A stretch of DNA of 54,161 bases from Candidatus Gastranaerophilales bacterium. GTDB lineage: Bacteria > Cyanobacteriota > Vampirovibrionia > Gastranaerophilales > Gastranaerophilaceae. Where the stretch lies: positions 1-54,161 of the forward strand of contig CALUVW010000014.1 of NCBI GenBank assembly GCA_944324315.1. The letters are read 5' to 3'. Each line of letters starts with the position of its first letter. The first letter of the stretch is position 1. This document shows positions 1 through 8,110 of the stretch, piece by piece. A model generated the notes under the pieces. That model searched no databases. It was not told where the DNA came from and saw nothing but the letters and a program-made list of their open reading frames with translations. The position numbers and the translations under genes were made by a program.

Positions 1-2137
1 CTTTCTGTATCAATATTACACTAAAAATATACGAACTCAAAAGCCCTATTGCAAGAACTGTGCCCAAAGAACTTACCAGTTTAAATCCTGCACATGCCAG
101 AAGTGCAAACGAAAATACACTGGTCAAACATGACATCAAAACAGCATCTTCAAATTTTTTCGCCCCCGCAAACCTGAATACCGAATAATCAAGACCAAAA
201 CCGATTATCAAAAATATTGCAAGTATGTGGAAAAAGTTAACGGGGCATTTGAACAATCCGAGCAATCCAAAAACAAAGATTACCGCACATATTGAAGGCG
301 AAATTATTTTTAAAGCCGATTTAAAATCATAAATTTTTGAAAGTAAAAGATATAACAGCCCGAAAATCGGAACCAAAAGGCTTAAACAAATCAGCCTGCA
401 TTTTCTTATCTGGGACGAGATATCTTTTTGGAAATTAATCGGTTTTATCCCGTTTATTTCTCCGCCTTGATAATTGTATGCAATAACAATAGAAGTATTT
501 TTATCTATTAAAAAATTATTTTTTAAAAAACTGAAATCATCACCCGCTCTCAAAAAACCGTTCCCGAAATCTTGAGAAATAAGTTTATGCCTTTGCGCGT
601 CCGGTAAAAACTGCGCATATTCATCAAGTTTGTCTTTATATAACTGCCTGCGTAAATTCTGGTTTTCCCTCTGGCGTTTTTCAGATGGAACATATTTGCT
701 TAGAGATTGAAAATTTATATCCTGTCCGCTTAATTTATCCTCAATAGCTTCTTCTTTTTGCAAAATATTTTCAAGGTTGTCCCCTTTTACAACAAATATA
801 GAAAAATCTCCGTTCGATTTTACAAGTTCGCCGAACAGTTTTTCGGCATTAACCAGAAATTTTGGCGGGACATACATGTTTTTAATATTATCGTCAAATG
901 TTGTTCTGAAAATGCCGGTTAAAGCGAGAACAAAAACCGTACAAAGTATAACTTTTCCGTATCTGTCAGGAATATTCAAATGTTTGATAGTGCGTTTCTC
1001 TGTTTTCAGATTTTTACAGAAAAGCGGGTAAAACAGAACTACAATTCCATAAACTGTTGTCAGACCTGTTATAGTAAACACTGCAATCTGTTTTAGAAGA
1101 ATAAAATTTGCAAATAATAAAACCACAAACGCGCTAACTGTTGTCAGAAGGCTCACAGTAAGGCTTTTAAAAATTTCTTTTATAGTGTCATTTCCTGCTT
1201 CATCCGATACAAAGTAATGAAGAGAATAATCAACGCATATACCGATTAATGTGGTTGAAAATACAAATGTCAAAATATGAATATCTTTAAAAATCAATGC
1301 TGTTAGTGCATATCCTGCAAAAATTCCCGTTCCAATACTTATTGCAATCGGAATTAAAGGCTTTAATGACTTGAAATAACCGAACACCAACCCTATTACA
1401 AACAATGTTGATAAAATACAAATCAGATTAATTTCAAACATCGAACGGCTGCTTGCATAATACGAATGCACAGGAGCACCTGTAAGATAAATTTTTACAC
1501 CATCCTGGGAAAGTTCTTCCTGAGTATCCACGAGAACTTTTATCTCATCATTCAAAATTGTAGGCGAAAGCGCAAGATTATTATCAACGGTCAGCATTAC
1601 AAGACTGTAATACTTCCCGTTGTATTCAAACGGTGTAAAATCTGAAACGCTGCCATTTTCCGATAAATTCATCACAAAATCCGTCAAAAGCAGAAAAGGA
1701 TCGTTTTCAATTGAACCTATAGGCTGCATTATAGGATTGTATAAAGCTTCCAGAGAATTTTCCTCAACTGTTTCATATTGTTTTGATTTTAAAAGGTTAT
1801 AAGTTTTTGCGGATAAAAGGTTGTTATGATACTTTTCGTAATCTTCAATAATTTCCAGAACATCCGCATTTGAGGTGTGCATTTTTTCTTTGTCAATTCT
1901 ATTATAAAAAGTTTTGGATATTTCTTCAGATTTTTCAGGGTTATCGCTCTCAACAATTACATTAATGCGCGCTGAAAATCTTGTGCTCAAATCGACAAGT
2001 ACATTATCTTTTTGAGAAAAGAGAGCTTTTAAAATATTTGTTTCAGTTCCCGCAGGTCTGAATATGCTAAAAAGTCCTAGAGCAATAAGTACGAGAATAA
2101 AAAATATTCTTAAAGTATTAATTAATTTGTTGTGCAT
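1..2137 (-). CDS. MMPL/RND-family exporter, APE-cluster type (ApeM-like), 3' end cut by window edge
   Basis: The minus-strand frame opens with an ATG at 2135-2137 and stays open to base 1, giving about 712 residues with no stop, so the C-terminus is missing. It begins MHNKLINTLRIFFILVL, a first membrane helix, followed by a long extracytoplasmic region and then clusters of hydrophobic helices. The last visible residues again form a helix. This is the layout of the MMPL-type predicted exporters (COG4258) in aryl polyene clusters, which are thought to move lipids or polyenes to the outer membrane. The start overlaps the LolA-like gene by 16 nt, so the two are translationally coupled. The role in lipid or polyene transport is inferred from family and context. 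Confidence 0.8.
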   Translation of the reverse strand, partial: MHNKLINTLRIFFILVLIALGLFSIFRPAGTETNILKALFSQKDNVLVDLSTRFSARINVIVESDNPEKSEEISKTFYNRIDKEKMHTSNADVLEIIEDYEKYHNNLLSAKTYNLLKSKQYETVEENSLEALYNPIMQPIGSIENDPFLLLTDFVMNLSENGSVSDFTPFEYNGKYYSLVMLTVDNNLALSPTILNDEIKVLVDTQEELSQDGVKIYLTGAPVHSYYASSRSMFEINLICILSTLFVIGLVFGYFKSLKPLIPIAISIGTGIFAGYALTALIFKDIHILTFVFSTTLIGICVDYSLHYFVSDEAGNDTIKEIFKSLTVSLLTTVSAFVVLLFANFILLKQIAVFTITGLTTVYGIVVLFYPLFCKNLKTEKRTIKHLNIPDRYGKVILCTVFVLALTGIFRTTFDDNIKNMYVPPKFLVNAEKLFGELVKSNGDFSIFVVKGDNLENILQKEEAIEDKLSGQDINFQSLSKYVPSEKRQRENQNLRRQLYKDKLDEYAQFLPDAQRHKLISQDFGNGFLRAGDDFSFLKNNFLIDKNTSIVIAYNYQGGEINGIKPINFQKDISSQIRKCRLICLSLLVPIFGLLYLLLSKIYDFKSALKIISPSICAVIFVFGLLGLFKCPVNFFHILAIFLIIGFGLDYSVFRFAGAKKFEDAVLMSCLTSVFSFALLACAGFKLVSSLGTVLAIGLLSSYIFSVILIQK

Positions 2138-2649
2138 TGTTGAAAAGAGATTTCCGTTGTTCCGTTTTTAATTGTTGATATTTTAATAAATTTTATATCA
2201 GATTTGCCTTTTATAATTATATCATAAAGCTGTGAAGAGGCAGCCGAGTCCTTTTTAGGTTTCAAACCGACTGTCCACAAGTCATTTTCTTTTGAAAAAT
2301 AAAGGTTAAAATTTTTGTCAAGGTATGCAAAATTTTTGTTAGATACAGCCTTCATAATTTCATTAATTTGTTTGTTTTTAGCTGATGTATAAGAAACAGT
2401 AGATTTTATCGGATACAAAGTTTCGAATACTGCACCTTTATCTTTTAAAAATTTAAAATTCCCGCCTGATTTTAAAACCGCCGACTCAAGATGTTTTTCC
2501 TGCGTAAATTTGCATGAAGCGTTTTTAAGTTCCGGCATATTATTTGAGATTTCTTTACTTGCTGCAGGATGATTAAAAATATCACCCGAGGCAAAACAAA
2601 AATTCACACTGCAAATAATTATTAAAAGAAAAAAACAAAATCTATTCAT
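2122..2649 (-). CDS. LolA-like periplasmic lipoprotein carrier (ApeL-like)
   Basis: About 175 residues. I chose the ATG at 2649 because it begins a clear signal peptide (MNRFCFFLLIIICSVNFCFA). A longer reading to 2766 only adds residues antisense to nothing useful and overlaps the thioesterase gene. The mature part is a small beta-rich domain with the LolA pattern: a 'CKFTQEKHLESAVLKSGGNF' stretch near residue 45, then 'KGAVFETLYP'. LolA proteins carry lipoproteins or lipid-like cargo across the periplasm. Paired with the downstream MMPL exporter this is the usual APE-cluster export pair. It overlaps the thioesterase stop by 8 nt. Function is inferred from family and context. Confidence 0.75.
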   Translation of the reverse strand: MNRFCFFLLIIICSVNFCFASGDIFNHPAASKEISNNMPELKNASCKFTQEKHLESAVLKSGGNFKFLKDKGAVFETLYPIKSTVSYTSAKNKQINEIMKAVSNKNFAYLDKNFNLYFSKENDLWTVGLKPKKDSAASSQLYDIIIKGKSDIKFIKISTIKNGTTEISFQQCTTN

Positions 2650-3055
2650 ATTTCTCCAATTTCTTGACAAATTTGTCAGGGGCTTTGTAAAGACTTTCAC
2701 CTGTTTTTGCATCAACACATATCTGCATACTCTTTGCCTTGAATATAAGTTCATTTGATTTGTCATCGTAAATTTCGTATTTTATAATCAATGCAGGTTC
2801 ATACTCCACAAGAGTTGTAATTATTTTCAATTTTTGTAAAAATCTTGCAGATTTAATATACTTCAAGTCCATTGTTGCAACAGGATAAGCAACACCCTCA
2901 TTCATCATGTCTGTATAAGTGTAGCCGATTTTAGAAAGCATATCGCATCTGGAAACTTCCAGATATTTTAGATAATTTCCGTGCCAGACAACCTTCATGG
3001 GATCAAGATCATAAAACGGCACTTCAATATACATTTCTGTTGAAATCTTTTTCAT
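2642..3055 (-). CDS. 4HBT-family (hotdog) acyl-CoA/ACP thioesterase (ApeK-like)
   Basis: About 137 residues from the ATG at 3055 (MKKISTEMYIEVPFYDLDPM). This start lies 8 nt past the stop of the ligase/dehydratase gene. An upstream start at 3142 would add a nonsense hydrophobic leader that is antisense-free but overlaps that gene. The diagnostic 4-hydroxybenzoyl-CoA thioesterase/YbgC motif is complete: the catalytic Asp in YDLDPM, followed by VVWHGNYLKYLE. It would hydrolyse a thioester of the cluster product or a stalled intermediate. It lies inside the minus-strand APE-like operon, next to the LolA-like and exporter genes. The substrate cannot be told from the sequence. Confidence 0.85.
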   Translation of the reverse strand: MKKISTEMYIEVPFYDLDPMKVVWHGNYLKYLEVSRCDMLSKIGYTYTDMMNEGVAYPVATMDLKYIKSARFLQKLKIITTLVEYEPALIIKYEIYDDKSNELIFKAKSMQICVDAKTGESLYKAPDKFVKKLEKYE

Positions 3056-3062
3056 AAAAACA

Positions 3063-4334
3063 TTATAAAACAAAAGTGCCTGAAGAAAAAACTTTATCTT
3101 TATCAAAAAATTTAAAATCAACGGAATTTTCTTTTCTGACAAGACTTAAATGCACCAAGGTATCAGGTTTTATTATTGATGAAAATTTAACTTTCTTAAC
3201 CTTTTCCGGAATAAAATCAAGATTGAATGTATCTTTGACAAATTCTTTTGCAAAAAACAACTGTACAACTCCCGGCAAAATCGGAAAATCTGTAAAATGT
3301 CCTTTGAAAAAATTGCTGTTGTGCGCAAACACAAGATTAAACTGAGCATTAAAGCTCTGGATTGAATAATCTAAGACATAAGGATATGTAACATTTGTAT
3401 TAAAAATTTCTCTTACTCTTGCTCCGTTAATTTTGCCCGAATTAGTCAAAGGCAGTTCAAATAAAAATCTCCATCTCTTGCAGTGAATTGAAGAACCTGT
3501 CACATCTGAATGAGCATTATTATTCAAAAGTTTTATTACTGCAAATTTACCTTTTTCCAAAAGGAGCTTGCGTCCCTTTTCATTCAATACAACCGCAGCA
3601 CAGAGTTTGTTATCAATTTTTAGACAGTGCGATTTTTCAACTAACTCGTTAGAATTCAAATTTTTCTCAACAGAATCAAGCAATATACGTTTTTCATAAA
3701 TTTTTACAATTCTGTCATTGCGTCCTTTAACAAGAAATCCGTCTTTAAAAAATTCCAGATTATCATTCAAAACAATTTCCGGCTCAGAAAAATAAGGTGA
3801 TTTCACAACAACTTTACCGCCGCCAATTTCCATTTTTACATTATCAAATACTTTTAAATGTTCTTTATGCGACTGTCTGTAGGCTACAGTACCTGTTTCC
3901 GTGCTGCCGTAAATATCTGTTACCGGACATATATTTTCAAAATATGCAAAAACTTCATCATCAAGATTTGCACCTGCTGCAATTATCATCTGCGGTTTAT
4001 ATTTAAACTTAAAATCATACTTGGCAAGTTTTGCAAGAAAAGAAGGACTTGTGACAAAAATATATTTACCGTAATCTTTTAAATCCTCAGGAAAAAATAC
4101 TCTTTCAGGTTCTAAGCGGCAACCCGTTACCTTAGCTAACATAACAGTAAAAACTGCACCAAACATATGTTCCGGATTGACAGTCGATACAATAACCATA
4201 TCTTTTGATACTTTAAAAAAATCTGCCATATCCAAAGCTTCGGCCTCAAGATTTGCATAAGTTTTTTTTACAACTTTTGGTTCTCCTGTAGTGCCTGATG
4301 TATAAAAAATGTACGGTTTTTCACTGCTTTGCAT
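3063..4334 (-). CDS. Fused AMP-dependent acyl ligase and hotdog dehydratase (ApeH-ApeI-like)
   Basis: 423 residues. The N-terminal part (about 1-315) is an adenylate-forming ligase: the ATP-binding P-loop YTSGTTGEPKVVKK near residues 10-24, YGSTETGTVAYRQ near 142, and the hinge-like KGRNDRIVKIYEKRI near 205. The C-terminal 105 residues are a hotdog dehydratase with the HxF signature (NFFKGHFTDFPILPGVVQ), where the His is the catalytic His of FabZ-like enzymes. The position normally held by Glu is Gln. In known APE clusters these are two adjacent genes (ApeH, ApeI), so this looks like their fusion. The ligase would activate the starter acid and load it onto an ACP; the dehydratase would remove water after ketoreduction. 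It overlaps the membrane-protein gene by 14 nt. Confidence 0.85.
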   Translation of the reverse strand: MQSSEKPYIFYTSGTTGEPKVVKKTYANLEAEALDMADFFKVSKDMVIVSTVNPEHMFGAVFTVMLAKVTGCRLEPERVFFPEDLKDYGKYIFVTSPSFLAKLAKYDFKFKYKPQMIIAAGANLDDEVFAYFENICPVTDIYGSTETGTVAYRQSHKEHLKVFDNVKMEIGGGKVVVKSPYFSEPEIVLNDNLEFFKDGFLVKGRNDRIVKIYEKRILLDSVEKNLNSNELVEKSHCLKIDNKLCAAVVLNEKGRKLLLEKGKFAVIKLLNNNAHSDVTGSSIHCKRWRFLFELPLTNSGKINGARVREIFNTNVTYPYVLDYSIQSFNAQFNLVFAHNSNFFKGHFTDFPILPGVVQLFFAKEFVKDTFNLDFIPEKVKKVKFSSIIKPDTLVHLSLVRKENSVDFKFFDKDKVFSSGTFVL

Positions 4335-4764
4335 GTTTTCTGTGCCTTGCTCTCAAAATTACTCTTACAATATATTCTACCCCGAACATTACCCCTAGCG
4401 CAATATATGAAATACATGCGTTATATAATGCCCACACTTTATCTGACATAAATACCGTTGCTACTGATATAGAAAGGTTCACAAACAAAAATACACACCA
4501 GACATAAGTAAGATTTCGTGTGTAATTTTTTGTAAAATCATCAAGTGTACCGCCTTCCAGTTTTTTAGCAATTTTTTGAATAACAGTTTCTTTGCAAAAC
4601 AAAGATGCACAAAATACACAGAAGATGAACGAATTTACAACAACAGGGTAAAATTTCAAGACATAAATCTTGCTGAAATGGAAAAGCAAGACAATACATA
4701 AAGTTCCCGCAAACGGCAGTAAAGGTTTAATTTTTTTTATGTAAACGGCTTGCCCTCCTGACAT
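4321..4764 (-). CDS. Small integral membrane protein of APE clusters (COG4648, ApeG-like)
   Basis: 147 residues with about four predicted membrane helices and a basic C-terminus (RARHRKHAKQ). A conserved-looking patch, YTRNLTYVWCVFLFVN (about residues 81-96), is typical of the COG4648 membrane proteins that sit between the ACP and ligase genes in APE clusters. The biochemical role is unknown; a membrane scaffold or partner in lipid-linked polyene assembly is a guess. The start (ATG at 4764) is 20 nt past the upstream ACP stop, and the 3' end overlaps the ligase gene by 14 nt, so it is cotranscribed with them. Confidence 0.7.
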   Translation of the reverse strand: MSGGQAVYIKKIKPLLPFAGTLCIVLLFHFSKIYVLKFYPVVVNSFIFCVFCASLFCKETVIQKIAKKLEGGTLDDFTKNYTRNLTYVWCVFLFVNLSISVATVFMSDKVWALYNACISYIALGVMFGVEYIVRVILRARHRKHAKQ

Positions 4765-4784
4765 CTTGTCTTCCGTTCACTGTT

Positions 4785-5033
4785 TTAAACCAGTTTTTCA
4801 ACAGCTGTTACTACATCATCAAGGGTTTTTATCTGTTTAAAATTTTCAGGCGGAATTTTTTTACCTGTAAATTCCTGCAATTTAACAGCTAAATCAACCG
4901 CATCAATACTATCAAGCTCCAAATCTTCAAACAGATTTGCCCCGGGCACGAGTTTTTCAGGCTCAACCTCAAAATCGTCAGCCAGAATACTCTTTAATTT
5001 GTCAAAAATTTCATCACGGGTATATTTTGCCAC
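4785..5033 (-). CDS. Acyl carrier protein (second ACP of the APE-like cluster, ApeF-like)
   Basis: 82-residue acidic protein with the canonical phosphopantetheine attachment motif LELDSIDAVDL (Ser near residue 42). It begins MAKYTRDEIFDKLKSILADD, a typical ACP helix I. It lies 11 nt downstream of another ACP gene. The ACP pair is a hallmark of aryl polyene and flexirubin-type clusters, where one ACP carries the growing chain and the other probably hands over the glycerol/lipid end or the starter. Which ACP does which here cannot be said. Confidence 0.95.
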   Translation of the reverse strand: MAKYTRDEIFDKLKSILADDFEVEPEKLVPGANLFEDLELDSIDAVDLAVKLQEFTGKKIPPENFKQIKTLDDVVTAVEKLV

Positions 5034-5044
5034 TACATAAATCC

Positions 5045-5311
5045 TTAATTTTCTTTAAAATTGTCACAGCTTCTTATATAATCAGCTATAGTCTTAACAG
5101 AGTAAAAATGTTTTTGATTTTCTTCTTTGTTTTCGCTTAAATCAATATGATATTTTTTCTTCAAAGCCATACCGAGTTCAAGTGCGTCAATGCTGTCAAG
5201 ACCTAAACCGCTTATAAATAAAGGTTCATCGTCTTTGATATCATCGGCTGTTATATCTTCTAGTTCAAGCGATTCGATTATTAAAGTTTTAATATCTTTT
5301 TCCAAGCTCAT
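5045..5311 (-). CDS. Acyl carrier protein (first ACP of the APE-like cluster, ApeE-like)
   Basis: 88-residue ACP with the 4'-phosphopantetheine Ser in ISGLGLDSIDALELGMAL (Ser near 39). It is more divergent than its neighbour: the C-terminal helix is Lys/Tyr rich (HFYSVKTIADYIRSCDNF). It is the first gene after the 391-bp repeat-rich gap, so it may depend on read-through from the acyltransferase or on its own promoter in the gap. Confidence 0.93.
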   Translation of the reverse strand: MSLEKDIKTLIIESLELEDITADDIKDDEPLFISGLGLDSIDALELGMALKKKYHIDLSENKEENQKHFYSVKTIADYIRSCDNFKEN

Positions 5312-5506
5312 CTTAATTCACCTATAATATATTTATAACTTAATGAATGAGTAAAGTCAAATCTTATGTAATATTGACGTAAGAGATGTTATTTGAAGGC
5401 GATAAGGCGATAAGTTCTTTACGGTGCGCTAAAGCGCACGAAATATTCCAATAATCTGCACTTAATGAAACAGCAGCAAAGCGGATGCTGTTTGAGCGGT
5501 AAAGAG

Positions 5507-5527
5507 ATGCTGAAACTAGTTCAGCAT
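5507..5527. repeat. 21-nt palindromic intergenic repeat, copy 1
   Basis: The sequence ATGCTGAAACTAGTTCAGCA(T) forms a near-perfect hairpin with one bulged A, followed by GAC. A second copy with compensating changes is at 27846-27866. Read in one frame it encodes the HAELVSAS peptide string, known as a translation artefact of a widespread bacterial intergenic repeat. Confidence 0.75.
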
Positions 5528-5606
5528 GACGAATATATAGCAAGTTCATCCGCTCGGGTTGAATTTAGTGCAGATTAAACGGTCAGCGTGTTTCTTTTTC
5601 TTATCC

Positions 5607-5648
5607 AATATTCTTTTTCTTTTCATCGCAAAAAAGAAAAAGAATATT
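5607..5648. repeat. Perfect 17-bp inverted repeat (hairpin)
   Basis: The left arm AATATTCTTTTTCTTTT (5607-5623) pairs perfectly with the right arm at 5632-5648 around an 8-nt loop (catcgcaa). The arms are Y/R-biased rather than GC-rich, so this is not a typical intrinsic terminator. On the minus-strand transcript it would form between the acyltransferase and ACP reading frames and could be an RNA-processing site. Confidence 0.7.
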
Positions 5649-5702
5649 CGGTGCGGGGTGTGGGGATGCATAATCCCCACATAAAAATAACATATCTTAT
5701 GT

Positions 5703-6431
5703 TTAACTCATAAAATCCGATTTGATTTTTTCCGAGATTTCTTTTCGCAGCTTAATTTCGGATTTTTCAGAAAATTGTGAAAGTTTTATAGGTTCTAATT
5801 GAGTTATAGTATATGTTATAACACTGTCGCCTGCGTCATAAACAGGTCTGTTTTTCTGTAAAAAAGGATAGTCGCATTCAATTTTTACAGGAATAATATC
5901 CGCTCCTGCAGCAATCTGGAGCGCAGCAGCGCCTTTATGGATTTTTAAATCTTCTCCCTCAACAGTTCTTGTACCTGTCGGAAAAATTACAATATTATAA
6001 CCATCGTCCAACGCTGCTTTACATATATCCTTAAATTCGTCAAGTTCAACATTATTCGGAATATATACATTTTTAACTATGTTTTTCATAAAAAAATTAT
6101 TCAAAATCTCTTTTTTTGCAAGGCACAGAGAATTATCATAAATTCCGATTAAAATTACGATATCTATAAACGAAGGGTGAGTTGCAACAATAATTTTACC
6201 CTTCATCTGCTCAACGTTATTCTTTTCAATTTTTATAAGCCCGACCGAAATTAAAACACCTGTATACCATGCCCACAATTTATGAATAAAATGTGAAAAA
6301 TATTCTCTTTTCTTCCTTCCTTTTATAAAAATACCGCCAACCGGTATAAGTATAAAACTTAAAATTAAAGAACCCGCGCCGAAAAATGCAAACAGCATTA
6401 TAACAATAAGCCCGCGTATGAACCTAATCAT
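5703..6431 (-). CDS. 1-acylglycerol-3-phosphate acyltransferase-like (PlsC/LPLAT) protein (ApeD-like)
   Basis: 242 residues. An N-terminal membrane anchor (about residues 8-30) is followed by the LPLAT motifs: HX4D in ATHPSFIDIVIL (near 83), then VIFPTGTRTVEGE (near 149), which is the family's FPEGTRS block, and later IIPVKIE. Such acyltransferases in APE clusters are thought to attach the polyene or a fatty acid to a glycerol or lipid headgroup at the inner membrane. It overlaps the upstream ketosynthase gene by 8 nt and is followed by the 391-bp repeat-rich gap before the ACP genes. Confidence 0.88.
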   Translation of the reverse strand: MIRFIRGLIVIMLFAFFGAGSLILSFILIPVGGIFIKGRKKREYFSHFIHKLWAWYTGVLISVGLIKIEKNNVEQMKGKIIVATHPSFIDIVILIGIYDNSLCLAKKEILNNFFMKNIVKNVYIPNNVELDEFKDICKAALDDGYNIVIFPTGTRTVEGEDLKIHKGAAALQIAAGADIIPVKIECDYPFLQKNRPVYDAGDSVITYTITQLEPIKLSQFSEKSEIKLRKEISEKIKSDFMS

Positions 6432-6999
6432 TTACCCGCTCCAAAATGTAAATAGGACAAATGTAGCGTCCGCCTTTTAAAAATTCATTAAAACTGTTAG
6501 AAGGCAGATTTTCACGGTTAGGAACAATCCTGACATGTTCGCCTTCTTCAAAATCAATCAGCATTGAAATGCTCTCAAATCTGTCAACAGATTCTGCGTA
6601 ACAAAAAAGTGTTTTTTCCCTGTTCATTACAGCATCCAAAAGACCCGCAGATAAACTGTCCTCGCCTGCAGCAACCGAGTTATAGGCAGAATGCAGGTTA
6701 TTAATAAGCGAAAATAATCCGATTGTTGAATTGTGAACAGAAAAACTAAAGCCTGTCGGAGAAATCTCATTGTCTTCATGTTCCTGCTTGATAAGTTTTA
6801 ACACCCTCTCTAATTCCCCGTAGCGGGAGGCATAAACTAATCTTACATCTTCGCCGTCATAACATTGCAAAATTGTACTTAAAGCAATCTTTCCGACAGG
6901 CGACAATTTTCTACGCATCATCATAGGAATTTGCGACAGGTCAATATTTTCTCCGGTAGAATGTGAAATCTTTTTTATATAAAATTCCAACGTATTCAT
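6424..6999 (-). CDS. Truncated ketosynthase-like protein, chain-length-factor type (ApeC-like)
   Basis: 191 residues, matching the short PF13723-type beta-ketoacyl synthase N-terminal family rather than a full 400-residue KS. The segment IPMMMRRKLSPVGKIAL (near 24-40) is the family's RRxLS core. The region expected to carry the catalytic Cys reads FSFSVHNSTIGLFSL, with no Cys, as expected for a chain-length factor. In APE systems such a protein (ApeC) pairs with a full KS (ApeO) as a KS:CLF dimer; here the full KS is the immediately divergent gene. It starts with ATG at 6999, only 14 nt from the start of that KS gene. It is the first gene of the minus-strand arm. Confidence 0.8.
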   Translation of the reverse strand: MNTLEFYIKKISHSTGENIDLSQIPMMMRRKLSPVGKIALSTILQCYDGEDVRLVYASRYGELERVLKLIKQEHEDNEISPTGFSFSVHNSTIGLFSLINNLHSAYNSVAAGEDSLSAGLLDAVMNREKTLFCYAESVDRFESISMLIDFEEGEHVRIVPNRENLPSNSFNEFLKGGRYICPIYILERVND

Positions 7000-7013
7000 G
7001 GTAACATATTATC

Positions 7014-8108
7014 ATGAACGGAATTTTTATTACAGATGCAAGCGGAATTTTTGCAGATCATTTAACTCCTGATGAGTCAATTGTTAAAGGAAAAAAGTTT
7101 TATTTTGGCAAAATTGACAGAGATTTTGAGCCCATAGATGAGCCTAATTACGATTTACGGTGTAACAGAATTTTAAAATACCTTGTTGACAAGCTTGATT
7201 TAACCGGCTTTGAAAAAGATGAAATCGGGATTGTTATAGGCACAACTAATTCAGGCATAGGAGAATTTGAAGAAACCGGTAACAAACATTTTGCAGAACT
7301 CGGCAATCCGGCAGAATTTTTAAAATGGTACCTCGGGACAACAAATTACGCAGCAGGGGTGTCTACTGCCTGTACATCAGGCATAAAAGCTTTTGCAACT
7401 GCAGTAAAACTTCTTGAAAATAATGTCTGTAAAGCCATAATTGCAGGCGGAGTCGATGCAATAGCACCTATGCCGTCATACGGGTTTCATGCGTTAGAGG
7501 TTTTATCGCATGAAAAAACAAATCCGTTTTCTAAAAACCGTTCGGGAATAAGTCTTGGCGAAGGCGGAGCCCTGTTTTTGCTGACAAAACCTGATAAACT
7601 TTCCCCTCGCCCCATTGGAGATATAGAAAATATCGAAATTCTCGGTATCGGAGAAACCTCTGATGCATATCATTCGGCAACGCCTGATCCCGAAGGGACA
7701 CAAGCAGCAATTGCAATTCAGCAGGCACTTGATAATGCAGGATTAAACGCAGAAGATATTGATTACATAAACCTTCATGGAACAGGCACAGTTTCAAACG
7801 ATTTAATGGAAGCAAATGCAATTTATAAAATTTTTGGCAGCAAAGTTCCTGCAAGTGCCACAAAACCTTTAACAGGGCATTGCCTTGGAGCTGCAGCAAG
7901 TGTAGAATCATATATTTGCTACGAAATTTTGAAAGGTCAAAGGGCTTTGCCAATCCACGAATATGACGGCGAATATGACGAAACCCTGCCGAAAATAAAT
8001 CTTGTTAACAAAAATACACCGCAAAAAGATATAAAAACCTGTATGTGCACCTCATTCGGTTTTGGCGGAACAAATGCGGCTATAATATTCGGAAAGGTAA
8101 GAGGATAG
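7014..8108 (+). CDS. Beta-ketoacyl-ACP synthase (KAS, ApeO-like)
   Basis: 364 residues with a complete Cys-His-His triad: VSTACTSGIKA (Cys near 120), YINLHGTGTVSND (His near 260) and TKPLTGHCLGAAAS (His near 295). The C-terminal SFGFGGTNAAIIF is the standard KS ending. It elongates ACP-bound chains by decarboxylative condensation. The partner is probably the divergent chain-length-factor-like protein (6424-6999). It is the first gene of the plus-strand arm KS-DH-KR-KS, which has the order of apeO-P-Q-R. No strong ribosome-binding site is visible in the 14-nt gap before the ATG. The dehydratase ATG follows the stop by 2 nt. Confidence 0.93.
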   Translation: MNGIFITDASGIFADHLTPDESIVKGKKFYFGKIDRDFEPIDEPNYDLRCNRILKYLVDKLDLTGFEKDEIGIVIGTTNSGIGEFEETGNKHFAELGNPAEFLKWYLGTTNYAAGVSTACTSGIKAFATAVKLLENNVCKAIIAGGVDAIAPMPSYGFHALEVLSHEKTNPFSKNRSGISLGEGGALFLLTKPDKLSPRPIGDIENIEILGIGETSDAYHSATPDPEGTQAAIAIQQALDNAGLNAEDIDYINLHGTGTVSNDLMEANAIYKIFGSKVPASATKPLTGHCLGAAASVESYICYEILKGQRALPIHEYDGEYDETLPKINLVNKNTPQKDIKTCMCTSFGFGGTNAAIIFGKVRG

Positions 8109-8110
8109 AT

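Larger units (their letters stand above)
5312..5702. repeat. Repeat-rich gap inside the APE-like operon (nested inverted repeats)
   Basis: This 391-bp stretch between the acyltransferase and ACP genes has no convincing gene. It holds stacked palindromes. GTGCGCT/AGCGCAC lies at 5424-5439. An 11-bp inverted repeat (TAATCTGCACT at 5452-5462, AGTGCAGATTA at 5567-5577) brackets further hairpins: AAACAGCA/TGCTGTTT at 5468-5493 and the 21-nt motif at 5507-5527. Beyond it are a perfect 17-bp hairpin at 5607-5648 (8-nt loop) and an 8-bp GC-rich hairpin at 5660-5680 (loop gcata). A 61-codon reading frame here is the translation of the repeat. It looks like a repetitive (REP/MITE-like) element that landed in the operon. 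Confidence 0.7.

Noticed and set aside
2650-2766. Longer N-terminus for the LolA-like gene
   Set aside because: It overlaps the thioesterase and hides the clear signal peptide that starts at 2649.
5364-5549. A 61-codon minus-strand frame containing RHAELVSAS
   Set aside because: It is the translation of a palindromic intergenic repeat, with no ribosome-binding site; the HAELVSAS string is a known artefact.
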